From: Nitrososphaerota archaeon
GTDB lineage: Archaea; Thermoproteota; Nitrososphaeria; Nitrososphaerales; Nitrosopumilaceae
Reading direction: 5' to 3'
DNA: 54,755 nt
Assembly (NCBI GenBank): GCA_016872015.1
Contig: VHBK01000005.1
Span: 1-54,755, forward strand
The position numbers were made by a program, and so were the translations under genes. This document shows positions 39,423-47,346 of this stretch, piece by piece (the first letter of the stretch is position 1; every line of letters starts with the position of its first letter). The notes under the pieces were generated by a model. That model saw only the letters and a list, made by a program, of their open reading frames with translations. It made no database searches and had not been told where the DNA came from.

Positions 39423-40079
39423 TTAATTCTGACCTTTTGCGCCTGTTTTGTCTTTGTCTGATTGTATGTCGTCTGGTTTTACCGAGTCGTTATATGCAAC
39501 ATCATCTTGCTTTGTAAATTCCTCTTTTGGTGGAGCAGGATCTTTTGCAGGGTCTGTCTCAAATTTCGGTTCTTTTTTCTCCTTTGATTTCTGAGAATAT
39601 TGCTTTACTATCATTATACCTACAATTACTGCAATTATGACATAGTTGATTGGCGGGGCCAAAATTCTTGTGACATAGCCAATTTGCGGCACCACATAGA
39701 AGACTTTACCGATGTATTCTTCTTCTGTGATTGGATAGTCGGTTCCTGGAATCGAGATTGGATTTGCGTCTCCCTTCGTGCGTATTGTTTTGGATTCAGG
39801 ACTGTCGTCCAGTATTGTCTCTACCCTATGCACAATTACCCTGTCGTGTCCGTTAGGTCGATTAAAGACAATGATATCGCCTACTTGGATGTTCTCAAAC
39901 GGCTCGTTTCCATTTACTACTAGAACATCATATACCTGCAAGACTGGAATCATACTTCCACTGGACACAACATAGAACGGATTTTGCGTTCCAAAGACTA
40001 CCTGGAGACCAATCCAGATTGCGGCAACTCCTACTGCTACAATTAAGACATCCTTGATGATGCTCTTTGTCTTTGCCAT
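39423..40079 (-). CDS. Signal peptidase I (archaeal Sec11-like)
   Basis: YVVSSGSMIPVLQVYDVLVV, GDIIVF, VIVHRV, TKGDAN motifs; start at MAKTKSI rather than the track start 40178. Confidence 0.88.
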   Translation of the reverse strand: MAKTKSIIKDVLIVAVGVAAIWIGLQVVFGTQNPFYVVSSGSMIPVLQVYDVLVVNGNEPFENIQVGDIIVFNRPNGHDRVIVHRVETILDDSPESKTIRTKGDANPISIPGTDYPITEEEYIGKVFYVVPQIGYVTRILAPPINYVIIAVIVGIMIVKQYSQKSKEKKEPKFETDPAKDPAPPKEEFTKQDDVAYNDSVKPDDIQSDKDKTGAKGQN

Positions 40080-40080
40080 G

Positions 40081-40806
40081 TTACAGCTTGGTTCCGCAGC
40101 TTTCACAAAACTTGGAGCCAGGCTTGTTCTCAAAGCCGCACTTGCATAGTGCGCTTGATTCTGAAGAGCCGTCGCCAAGCAAAATGATTTCGCCTATTTT
40201 CTTGATTTTGGCCCATTCTATTGTTTGATCAGAGCCATCGTTTTTGGTGATAACTAGAACCACTTGGTGTGAAGAATCGATTCCCACCTGCTTTGCAATT
40301 CCGACTCTTTTTGCATTGGAATCATAGACTGCCATGCCGGTAATTGAGCTAAATGTGGAATCTGCTGATTGGACTGGTGTCATGTTGACTGCTGGCGGAG
40401 GTGTTGGAATTACAACTGGCTGCTCAAAGCTTGCGGCTGGTATGCTTGGTTGTTCTGGTGCTATTGGCTTTGCAAGACCCACTTCGCCAACCTTTTGGAA
40501 TTCTCTGTATTCAGCAATTGTACTGCCGCATGTGGTGCATACGTATTGTCCACGCTCTTTTAGGATTAGGTTTTGCGCAACTTCCTCGTTTGGGTTTTCA
40601 AATTCGATTTTTGGGCCTCCCTCATAGTCTTTTTCACAAGTGTTGCAGAAATATTTTGAAATTAATTGAACGTCCAGTCTTCCTATGGGTGCTAAAAACA
40701 AGTCAGGTCCGCCAAGGTTTCCCTTTCTTTGCTGATCGTCGCTTACCTGCGCCATTACAAATCCGCCTGATCCCCGTAGTTTTTTTAGGCGAAGCTCAGA
40801 ACTCAT
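40081..40806 (-). CDS. Zinc-ribbon protein with PRC-barrel-like segment
   Basis: CNTCEKDY..CTTCG; ITGMAVYDSNAKRVGIAKQVGID; C-terminal CKCGFENKPGSKFCESCGTKL. Confidence 0.65.
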   Translation of the reverse strand: MSSELRLKKLRGSGGFVMAQVSDDQQRKGNLGGPDLFLAPIGRLDVQLISKYFCNTCEKDYEGGPKIEFENPNEEVAQNLILKERGQYVCTTCGSTIAEYREFQKVGEVGLAKPIAPEQPSIPAASFEQPVVIPTPPPAVNMTPVQSADSTFSSITGMAVYDSNAKRVGIAKQVGIDSSHQVVLVITKNDGSDQTIEWAKIKKIGEIILLGDGSSESSALCKCGFENKPGSKFCESCGTKL

Positions 40807-40898
40807 AATTCCAAATCAAGGCCAGATCCAATTAAAGTATATGTTGTTTGTTCCAGATTCGACCTCAAGATTTTTAGGTCTCTTAGAATGGAGCAATT

Positions 40899-41240
40899 TT
40901 GATTAAAATGGGACTAGATCACGTTTCAAACGCTAAAGACTGGCAGACCAAGGTAGTAGACTCTGCCAAGCCTGTCTTTGTGGACTTTTGGGCTGAATGG
41001 TGCGGACCGTGCAGAATGGTAGGGCCAGTAGTCGAGGAGCTAGCAAAGGATTACGCAGGCAAAGTTGAGTTTGTCAAGGTAAACGTAGATGAGGCCAATG
41101 AGCTAGCAGCAAAATACAACATCTTTTCCATTCCGACACTAATGTTGCTAAACAAGGGCCAAGTCGTTGCACAGCAAGTAGGCGCAGCATCAAAAGAATC
41201 TTACAAAAACATGATAGAGCGCGCGCTGGCAAACGCCTAA
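40899..41240 (+). CDS. trxA: Thioredoxin
   Basis: FVDFWAEWCGPCRMVGPVVEELA. Confidence 0.95.
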   Translation: MIKMGLDHVSNAKDWQTKVVDSAKPVFVDFWAEWCGPCRMVGPVVEELAKDYAGKVEFVKVNVDEANELAAKYNIFSIPTLMLLNKGQVVAQQVGAASKESYKNMIERALANA

Positions 41241-41292
41241 ACTCTTTTTTTCGATCCCAATAATTTAATACCGGTTTGAACGGATTTTTTGC

Positions 41293-41820
41293 ATGTCGCT
41301 AGGCGAAGTAGACACACTCAATCTTTTGGCAGAAAAACTAGATAATTTGTTCAAGGACTCCCAGGGATACTATGAATCGTTTTTGGATGCAAACACAATG
41401 TACAAGCAGGGCAAGCTGTCTGACAAGGAATTCTTTGAAAAACTAGGAGACTATACAGTTGCATATTCCGCATTAGAGTTTTTAGCAGTCAAGGTAATCT
41501 TTGAGCTCAAAAAAGCACTCGATAGGGCAGGCGCAGGAGGTCTTGGCGGAACACAATCTCCGGGATTGATGCCTGGAATGGGTGCACCAGGAATGGGAAT
41601 GCCAGGACGAATCCCAGTAATGCCTGCACAAACACCAGGAAGGCCACCCTCTATAGTGTCTGCCCAACAAGGATTTTCTGCACCGGGAACATTGCCGTCT
41701 CCAGATCCGGCACTAATGCCAAGATCATCTGTACAATCTTTAGGGTCTGGATGCAGGTCTTGTGGTGCTGAGCTACGAGCAGGTGCCAAATTCTGCACAA
41801 AGTGCGGAACCAAAGTTTAG
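41293..41820 (+). CDS. Helical protein with Gly/Pro/Met linker and C-terminal zinc ribbon
   Basis: GMGAPGMGMPGRIPVMPAQTPGRPP linker; CRSCGAELRAGAKFCTKCGTKV. Confidence 0.65.
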   Translation: MSLGEVDTLNLLAEKLDNLFKDSQGYYESFLDANTMYKQGKLSDKEFFEKLGDYTVAYSALEFLAVKVIFELKKALDRAGAGGLGGTQSPGLMPGMGAPGMGMPGRIPVMPAQTPGRPPSIVSAQQGFSAPGTLPSPDPALMPRSSVQSLGSGCRSCGAELRAGAKFCTKCGTKV

Positions 41821-41836
41821 AAAAAATTTAAAAAAA

Positions 41837-42199
41837 TTATTTTTGCCACATTTTTTGCCAGGTTTTTGCAAAGCTGTCCATAAGCTCGCCATATGCCTTT
41901 AGCTGGTCCATGCCAGATTCGGATGTGACATTTTGCCAGTTTTTGTCAAACTGCTTGAATGCATCCAGTGCAGCATCATTCATTGCTTTTTGCCAGTTTT
42001 TGTGAAATTCCTTTAGTGTCTTTTCGCTGGATTCGTTTGCTGCCTTTAGCATTACTTCGTTGTATTTTGCCTGGACATCGGAGCTTGTCTTTTGTAGGGT
42101 CTCTAGGTTTTGTGCCCATTTTTTGAGCAGACTCGAGTATTCATTCCATAGAGAATCCCAGTTCCTTGTCTTTGGTGCTGGTGCCTTTTTCTTTGCCAT
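41837..42199 (-). CDS. Trp-rich amphipathic helical protein (phasin-like?)
   Basis: Start MAKKKAPAPKTRNW at 42199; periodic FHKNWQKAM / FDKNWQNV / FAKTWQKMW units. Confidence 0.55.
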   Translation of the reverse strand: MAKKKAPAPKTRNWDSLWNEYSSLLKKWAQNLETLQKTSSDVQAKYNEVMLKAANESSEKTLKEFHKNWQKAMNDAALDAFKQFDKNWQNVTSESGMDQLKAYGELMDSFAKTWQKMWQK

Positions 42200-42234
42200 G
42201 ATACTATACAATAATGATTTGAGATAAAGATTCT

Positions 42235-42594
42235 CTAATCCTGGGTTGCGCCGCATTCGGTGCAAAACTTGGCGGATGCAGAGATCTTGGAGCCACACTC
42301 TGAGCAAAACTTGCCATCGCCTGAGACCTTGTTGACATTGCCGTATGTGCCTGTGATTCGTACAGCGCCTGTTGGCTCGTAGTGTTCATCATCTATAATT
42401 TCAACTGGTGCAAAGTCTTTTTCCTCAACATAGGCCATTATTCTTGGAATGGTGTTGTCCTTGTCCTTTGGGTCCGGAATGATGTCTCCCAACCAAAACG
42501 CGTATCTCATCAATGTCAACTCTGGCGTGGAAAATGCCAATGTGTGTGCAGACATGTAGTCCTGGGCTGACTGTTTTCCGTTGAAGACCTTCAT
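42235..42594 (-). CDS. Zinc-ribbon protein, 119 aa
   Basis: C-terminal KFCSECGSKISASAKFCTECGATQD. Confidence 0.6.
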   Translation of the reverse strand: MKVFNGKQSAQDYMSAHTLAFSTPELTLMRYAFWLGDIIPDPKDKDNTIPRIMAYVEEKDFAPVEIIDDEHYEPTGAVRITGTYGNVNKVSGDGKFCSECGSKISASAKFCTECGATQD

Positions 42595-42675
42595 GAATAG
42601 TAAGTGTTTTGTTAGCTGTATAATGTTTACTTGCCTACATATTGAGATTTTACATAGATATGATTTGAATTGTGT

Positions 42676-43833
42676 TCAGAGTTTTTTTAGCGCTTTTGTT
42701 ATATTTTTCTGCAGTTTTTGATTTGTTATTTCTGGAATGATATAATCATAGGCTAGATCTTTTTTTGGCACTGAATCTGCTATTGCTTTTGCCGTAAGAT
42801 AGAGCATGTCTGAAGTTATCTTTTTGATTTTCTTATCTAGAATTATTCTCATCAAATATGGAAATACAATTGCATTGTTTACCTTGTTTTTGTATAGATA
42901 GCTGCCAGTTGCTATGATTTTAGCGCCTGCATTTTTGGCAATCTTTGGATCTACTTCTGGTTCTGGATTTGTCAGTGCAAATATTATGGAATCTTTATTC
43001 ATATTTTGAATCATATTTTTAGAAAGAATGCCACTCATTCCGGAAACACCTATGAATACGTCTGCATCTTTTAGGACTAGGTCCAATGATCCCTTTTCCA
43101 ATCTGGGATTTGTAATGCCTGCAATTTCGTTTTTGTAGTGATTCATGTTCTCTGATCTGTTTTGATGTATTGCACCAGACGAGTCGACAACTAGGAGATT
43201 CTTACACCCTGCAAAGCTTAGGAGCTTGCAAATCCCATAACCTGCCGATCCTGCACCAGCAATCACAATTTTTACAGTTTCTATTTTCTTTTTTACAAGC
43301 TTGAGTGAATTTAGTAATGCTGCAAGTGCCACTACTGCAGTTCCATGTCTGTCGTCGTGAAATATTGGTATTGGCAGCTCCTCTTGAAGCTGGTCAGATA
43401 TCTCTAAAACCTTTGGCGACTCGATGTCTTCTAGGTTAATTGCGCCAAATACCGGCTCAATTGCCTTTATGACATCAATTATCTCCTGTTTTTTTGTAGT
43501 GTTAAGACAAATTGGAAATGCATCCACTTTGCCAAATTTTTTGTACAAGACTGACTTGCCTTCCATTACTGGCATGGCAGCATATGGGCCAATGTTGCCA
43601 AGGCCTAGAATTCTTGTGCCGTCGGTTACTATGGCAACGTTGTTTGCCTTGGATGTAAGGGTGTATTTTTGGCCAGGCTCTTGATAGATTTTCTTGCATA
43701 CTGCGGCAACTCCTGGTGTGTAGATTAGCTGTATGTCACGTGGTTTTAGCTTGGAGATCTTACTCTCAATTGTGATTTTACCTCTTAGCTTTTTGTGAAG
43801 GCTTATTGCGTCTTTTGCCTGCTTGTCTGCCAT
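42676..43833 (-). CDS. Malic enzyme (malate oxidoreductase, decarboxylating)
   Basis: IYTPGVAAVC, TDGTRILGLGNIG, FHDDRHGTAVV, GAGSAGYGI, ALTNPEPEV motifs; start MADKQAKDA (track start 43890). Confidence 0.92.
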   Translation of the reverse strand: MADKQAKDAISLHKKLRGKITIESKISKLKPRDIQLIYTPGVAAVCKKIYQEPGQKYTLTSKANNVAIVTDGTRILGLGNIGPYAAMPVMEGKSVLYKKFGKVDAFPICLNTTKKQEIIDVIKAIEPVFGAINLEDIESPKVLEISDQLQEELPIPIFHDDRHGTAVVALAALLNSLKLVKKKIETVKIVIAGAGSAGYGICKLLSFAGCKNLLVVDSSGAIHQNRSENMNHYKNEIAGITNPRLEKGSLDLVLKDADVFIGVSGMSGILSKNMIQNMNKDSIIFALTNPEPEVDPKIAKNAGAKIIATGSYLYKNKVNNAIVFPYLMRIILDKKIKKITSDMLYLTAKAIADSVPKKDLAYDYIIPEITNQKLQKNITKALKKL

Positions 43834-43902
43834 GCCTTGATTGGATGTGAATTGCTTATTTACAGTTGTACGCAAAATGCGTACGGACATGCAAATCGCG
43901 TC

Positions 43903-44036
43903 CTATTTTGTAAATTGCTCTGGGTCTTGCTCAAAAGCCCACCTGCATGTAGCGCAGCAAAAATAGTATTCCTTTCCGTCACGAATGACTGGCTCACCTT
44001 TTTGCCAACTTCCATGCCGCACACAGGGTCTTTCAT
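43903..44036 (-). pseudogene. YHS-domain protein with -1 nt frameshift in A5 tract (T5 at 43999-44003)
   Basis: MKDPVCGMEVGKK in frame 1, then EPVIRDGKEYYFCCATCRWAFEQDPEQFTK* in the shifted frame; 134 nt, one short of 45 codons. Confidence 0.82.
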
Positions 44037-45022
44037 GTTGTGACTTTTTCCTTTCTGTTTATGTAAAGTTTCCACATGATTGGCACTGCCAAAAGCACAG
44101 CCAATATTGCCGGAACCATATTCTTTGGTATCTCTATTGGCATTGGATCATGCATGTGCTGGCCTACATGAAATTCCGGAGGAATTCCAGTCATGGAAAC
44201 AAGATTGTTCCACATGATATGTACAAAAGTATCTTCGTACCATTGGTGTCCGCCAGGCATTCCGTTAATTATCAGAAAAGAGCCCAAAAACACGAGCATC
44301 CAGCCAGTAGCATTTTCAATTTTTAGTCTGTTTGCGACAAGGCCCTTCGTGGTGTTTACTCCTATAATTGCCAGTACTGAAATCAGAATCAGAGGTATTG
44401 CGCGGCCCACTCCGTGGACCAAGCCAAGTGATGAGCCAATCTCCATACTTCCCGTTCCTGCAATGTAAATCAAAAGCCAGTAAAACATTGGGTTTGGGCA
44501 TCCCACTCCTGCGTTTCCAAGGAGTAATCCCATGAAGAGAGACTTGGTGTAATCACCGCGATTCAGTATGAATTTTGGAGTCCCGGAATATGTCGGAATT
44601 TTTAGCTCAACTAGTCTTAGCTGCGAGAGGCCAAAGACATATGCAATTATTCCAGCTATTACAAACATTGTAAATGATATCTGGTCCAAGGATGCAGTAT
44701 TGCCTAGTATAGCAACGCCAAGACCGTACAGAGTTATTGTGGCTACTAGGCCTGCTCCAAAGAGAAGCGACATGACAAGGCCCTTTTTGTATCCATGGCC
44801 CATGCTGAGCGGAACTATGACAAACACGACCGGCATGGTACATGGAAGAATTATCATGGATAGGCCTGCAACGTACGCGATTCCAAGCCAGCTGCTATAC
44901 GATGTGATATTGTTTGCGCCAACAACTCCGACTGTAAATGAAAAGATTATGCCTACAAACACAAATGAAAATAACGCGAACAAGGACACGACTAGGATCT
45001 TTTTTGTCTCTAGGGATTGCAT
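44033..45022 (-). CDS. CcdA/DsbD-like cytochrome c biogenesis membrane protein
   Basis: Polytopic; IILPCTMPVVFVIVPL and LGNAGVGCPNPMFYWLL Cys-Pro motifs. Confidence 0.75.
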   Translation of the reverse strand: MQSLETKKILVVSLFALFSFVFVGIIFSFTVGVVGANNITSYSSWLGIAYVAGLSMIILPCTMPVVFVIVPLSMGHGYKKGLVMSLLFGAGLVATITLYGLGVAILGNTASLDQISFTMFVIAGIIAYVFGLSQLRLVELKIPTYSGTPKFILNRGDYTKSLFMGLLLGNAGVGCPNPMFYWLLIYIAGTGSMEIGSSLGLVHGVGRAIPLILISVLAIIGVNTTKGLVANRLKIENATGWMLVFLGSFLIINGMPGGHQWYEDTFVHIMWNNLVSMTGIPPEFHVGQHMHDPMPIEIPKNMVPAILAVLLAVPIMWKLYINRKEKVTT

Positions 45023-45119
45023 AATGTTTTACTGGTTGCTTGATATTTAATTACAGTAATTTACAATTGTAAAGATGAATGTGATGATATGGCGTAAAAT
45101 AAGCAAATTTTTACAAAAA

Positions 45120-45194
45120 TGGTGGACTGGGAGGGAATTGAACTCTCGACTTCTGCATTGCGAATGCAGCGCTATACCACTAAGCCACCAGCCC
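45120..45194 (-). tRNA. tRNA-Ala (CGC), encoded CCA
   Basis: GGGCTGG/CCAGTCC acceptor with G3-U70; CTGCA TTCGCAA TGCAG; CCA at 45120-45122; A52-C62 mismatch. Confidence 0.9.
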
Positions 45195-45270
45195 TAACTA
45201 ACCAAAAACCCTAGTTCTATTTCTAGTCTTTAACAAATCATTATTTTGTGCCAAGCATCATGTACTACAA

Positions 45271-46491
45271 TTGAGCAAGATAAAAGACCCATCTTTAGCA
45301 GACAAGGGAAAAACCCAATACGAATGGGCAAAGGACCACATGCAAGTCCTAACCCATGCCATGACAAAGCTGAAAAAATCAAGGCCTCTCAAAAACATAA
45401 CACTTGGAGTTTGCCTGCAAATAACCAAAGAAACTTCGGTATTGTTAATGGGACTCCAAGATCTTGGAGCAAAAGTAGTTTGCTGTGGGGGAAATCCGCT
45501 TACCACCCAAGATGACATTGCAGCTTTTTTAGATTCACAAGGAATCAAAGTCCTTGCCTGGTCGAATCAAACTAAACCAGAATATGATTGGTGCCAAAAT
45601 ATGGTACTGCAACACAAACCAGACATTCTAACTGATGACGGCGGAGATCTTAACATAAAAGCCCACAAGGCAAAGCTTCGAATTTTTGGCGCAACAGAAG
45701 AAACCACGACCGGAATTACACGATACCAATCTCTAGCAAAAAAAGGCAGGCTGCAATATCCAATCATTGCAGTAAATAATGCAAGAACAAAGATGCTATT
45801 TGACAACCAGTATGGAACAGGCCAGTCCACAATTGATGGATTCCTACAAGCAATGAATCTGCTTTTTGCATCAAAGAGAACAGTAATTGCTGGATACGGA
45901 TGGCTTGGAAGGGGAGTAGCAAAAAGATGCCAGGGAATGGGTGCAAAATGCATCGTAACCGAAGTCGACCCAATCAAGGCACTAGAAGCACACATGGACG
46001 GATTTGAGGTAATGCCGATGAGTCAGGCAGCAAAACTAGGTGATATTTTCATCACGTGTACTGGCATGCGCAATATCATAACAAAGCAACATATCTTGTC
46101 CATGAATGATGGCGCAGTGCTGGGCAATGTAGGCCATTTTGATGTGGAAATTGACGCAAAATTTCTCTTATCACAAAAGGTCAGACAAGTCAGGCCAAAT
46201 CTTGACGAGTGTGTTTTGCCAAACAAAAACAAGGTCTATCTAGTCAGCAAGGGGCGTGTGGCAAACCTGATTGCATCCGAGGGCCACCCACCAGAGATCA
46301 TGGCATTGTCGTTTTCAAACCAATTGTACTCTATTCTGTATATTCTAAAAAATCACAAAAAGCTCAAAAACCAAGTTTATCCGGTCCCTGAAGAAATTGA
46401 CAACCAAATAGCGCAAGATGCACTAGATTCAGAAAAAATCAAGCTAGACAAGCTGTCAAAAAAACAAATCCAATACCATACCAGCTGGTAA
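45271..46491 (+). CDS. ahcY: Adenosylhomocysteinase (S-adenosyl-L-homocysteine hydrolase)
   Basis: NPLTTQDDIAAFL, DDGGDLN, GYGWLGRGVAKRCQGMGA, NVGHFDVEID, C-terminal QIQYHTSW; TTG start. Confidence 0.93.
   Translation: MSKIKDPSLADKGKTQYEWAKDHMQVLTHAMTKLKKSRPLKNITLGVCLQITKETSVLLMGLQDLGAKVVCCGGNPLTTQDDIAAFLDSQGIKVLAWSNQTKPEYDWCQNMVLQHKPDILTDDGGDLNIKAHKAKLRIFGATEETTTGITRYQSLAKKGRLQYPIIAVNNARTKMLFDNQYGTGQSTIDGFLQAMNLLFASKRTVIAGYGWLGRGVAKRCQGMGAKCIVTEVDPIKALEAHMDGFEVMPMSQAAKLGDIFITCTGMRNIITKQHILSMNDGAVLGNVGHFDVEIDAKFLLSQKVRQVRPNLDECVLPNKNKVYLVSKGRVANLIASEGHPPEIMALSFSNQLYSILYILKNHKKLKNQVYPVPEEIDNQIAQDALDSEKIKLDKLSKKQIQYHTSW
46458..46489 (+). repeat. Direct repeat copy A (ahcY 3' coding end)
   Basis: AAAAAAACAAATCCAATACCATACCAGCTGGT; 28/32 matches to 47271-47302. 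Confidence 0.7.
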
Positions 46492-46581
46492 TACACACAG
46501 ATCTAGTGAAATTATCAGATCTGGCTTGCAAAATAAAATGAAATGATCCATGTAATATACGATAAGAGTGTCGTTTATTGG

Positions 46582-47022
46582 ATGTCAGAGTTTATCTCAA
46601 AGACTTTGATTGATAATATAATCAAGGCAAACAAACATCTAGTACAACATAGAGGAGAATCTTTTGGAGTCAACGAGGAAAAATTATCGGATGTGATTAA
46701 TACAGTAAACACCACAAATGTACCTGCTGACAATGATGTTACACGTGCCTTATTCAAAAGAAAAAGAATAATCAAAAAAGCATCATTACTTCTTGCAGGA
46801 ATTGCCTATAATCAACCGTTTAACAATGGAAACAAGGCTACATCTTATGTAATCACAAAACATTATCTGCGAAAGAACGGCTATTCTTTGATATTAAAAA
46901 CAAAGGAAGAAGAAAAGGAACTATTCGTACTTCTTGATACTATAGTTATGAAATTTGAAGGTGAAGATATTGTATCTGATGCAGAAACCTATCTTGACAA
47001 TAAGATAACTCCAAAGTTTTAG
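46582..47022 (+). CDS. Doc/Fic-like protein with degenerate motif (track ORF from 46543)
   Basis: FISKTLIDNIIKANKHLVQHRGESFGVNEEKL and AYNQPFNNGNKATSYVITKHYLRKNGYSL resembling HPFxDGNKR. Confidence 0.72.
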   Translation: MSEFISKTLIDNIIKANKHLVQHRGESFGVNEEKLSDVINTVNTTNVPADNDVTRALFKRKRIIKKASLLLAGIAYNQPFNNGNKATSYVITKHYLRKNGYSLILKTKEEEKELFVLLDTIVMKFEGEDIVSDAETYLDNKITPKF

Positions 47023-47141
47023 TCGAATTTTTCTTCAGCAAATGCTTTGAAAAGACGTGGATTCTCACTAATGTATTGTTCTACTTCTTTTATGAATTCG
47101 TCCGCTTTTACTTCTGATTTTTGTACTCTTTTCTTAAGCAT
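47019..47141 (-). CDS. 40-aa hypothetical ORF, convergent with the Doc-like gene
   Basis: MLKKRVQKSEVKADEFIKEVEQYISENPRLFKAFAEEKFD; overlaps the Doc-like stop codon. Confidence 0.5.
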   Translation of the reverse strand: MLKKRVQKSEVKADEFIKEVEQYISENPRLFKAFAEEKFD

Positions 47142-47270
47142 CTATGTTCATTCTACTTCTGATCTAATAAAACGTTCTATGTTTTTCTAAACAATTTCAG
47201 GCATAATGAGTCTAAAACTGTTTCAAAAAACTCCATGAATCAATGGATAATGCAATATACGAGAAATTAA

Positions 47271-47302
47271 AAAAAAACAAATCCAGTACCAGACTAGCTG
47301 AT
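47271..47302 (+). repeat. Direct repeat copy B (displaced ahcY 3' remnant)
   Basis: AAAAAAACAAATCCAGTACCAGACTAGCTGAT; encodes KQIQYQTS* vs ahcY KQIQYHTSW*. Confidence 0.7.
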
Positions 47303-47346
47303 GAGCGCTCAAAGAATAATAGCCAGACTATTTTGAATTATTCTAG

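Noticed and set aside
43860-44075. Track ORF of 71 aa as an intact protein
   Set aside because: Only its MKDPVCGMEVGKK part is coding; the rest is the wrong frame of the YHS domain.
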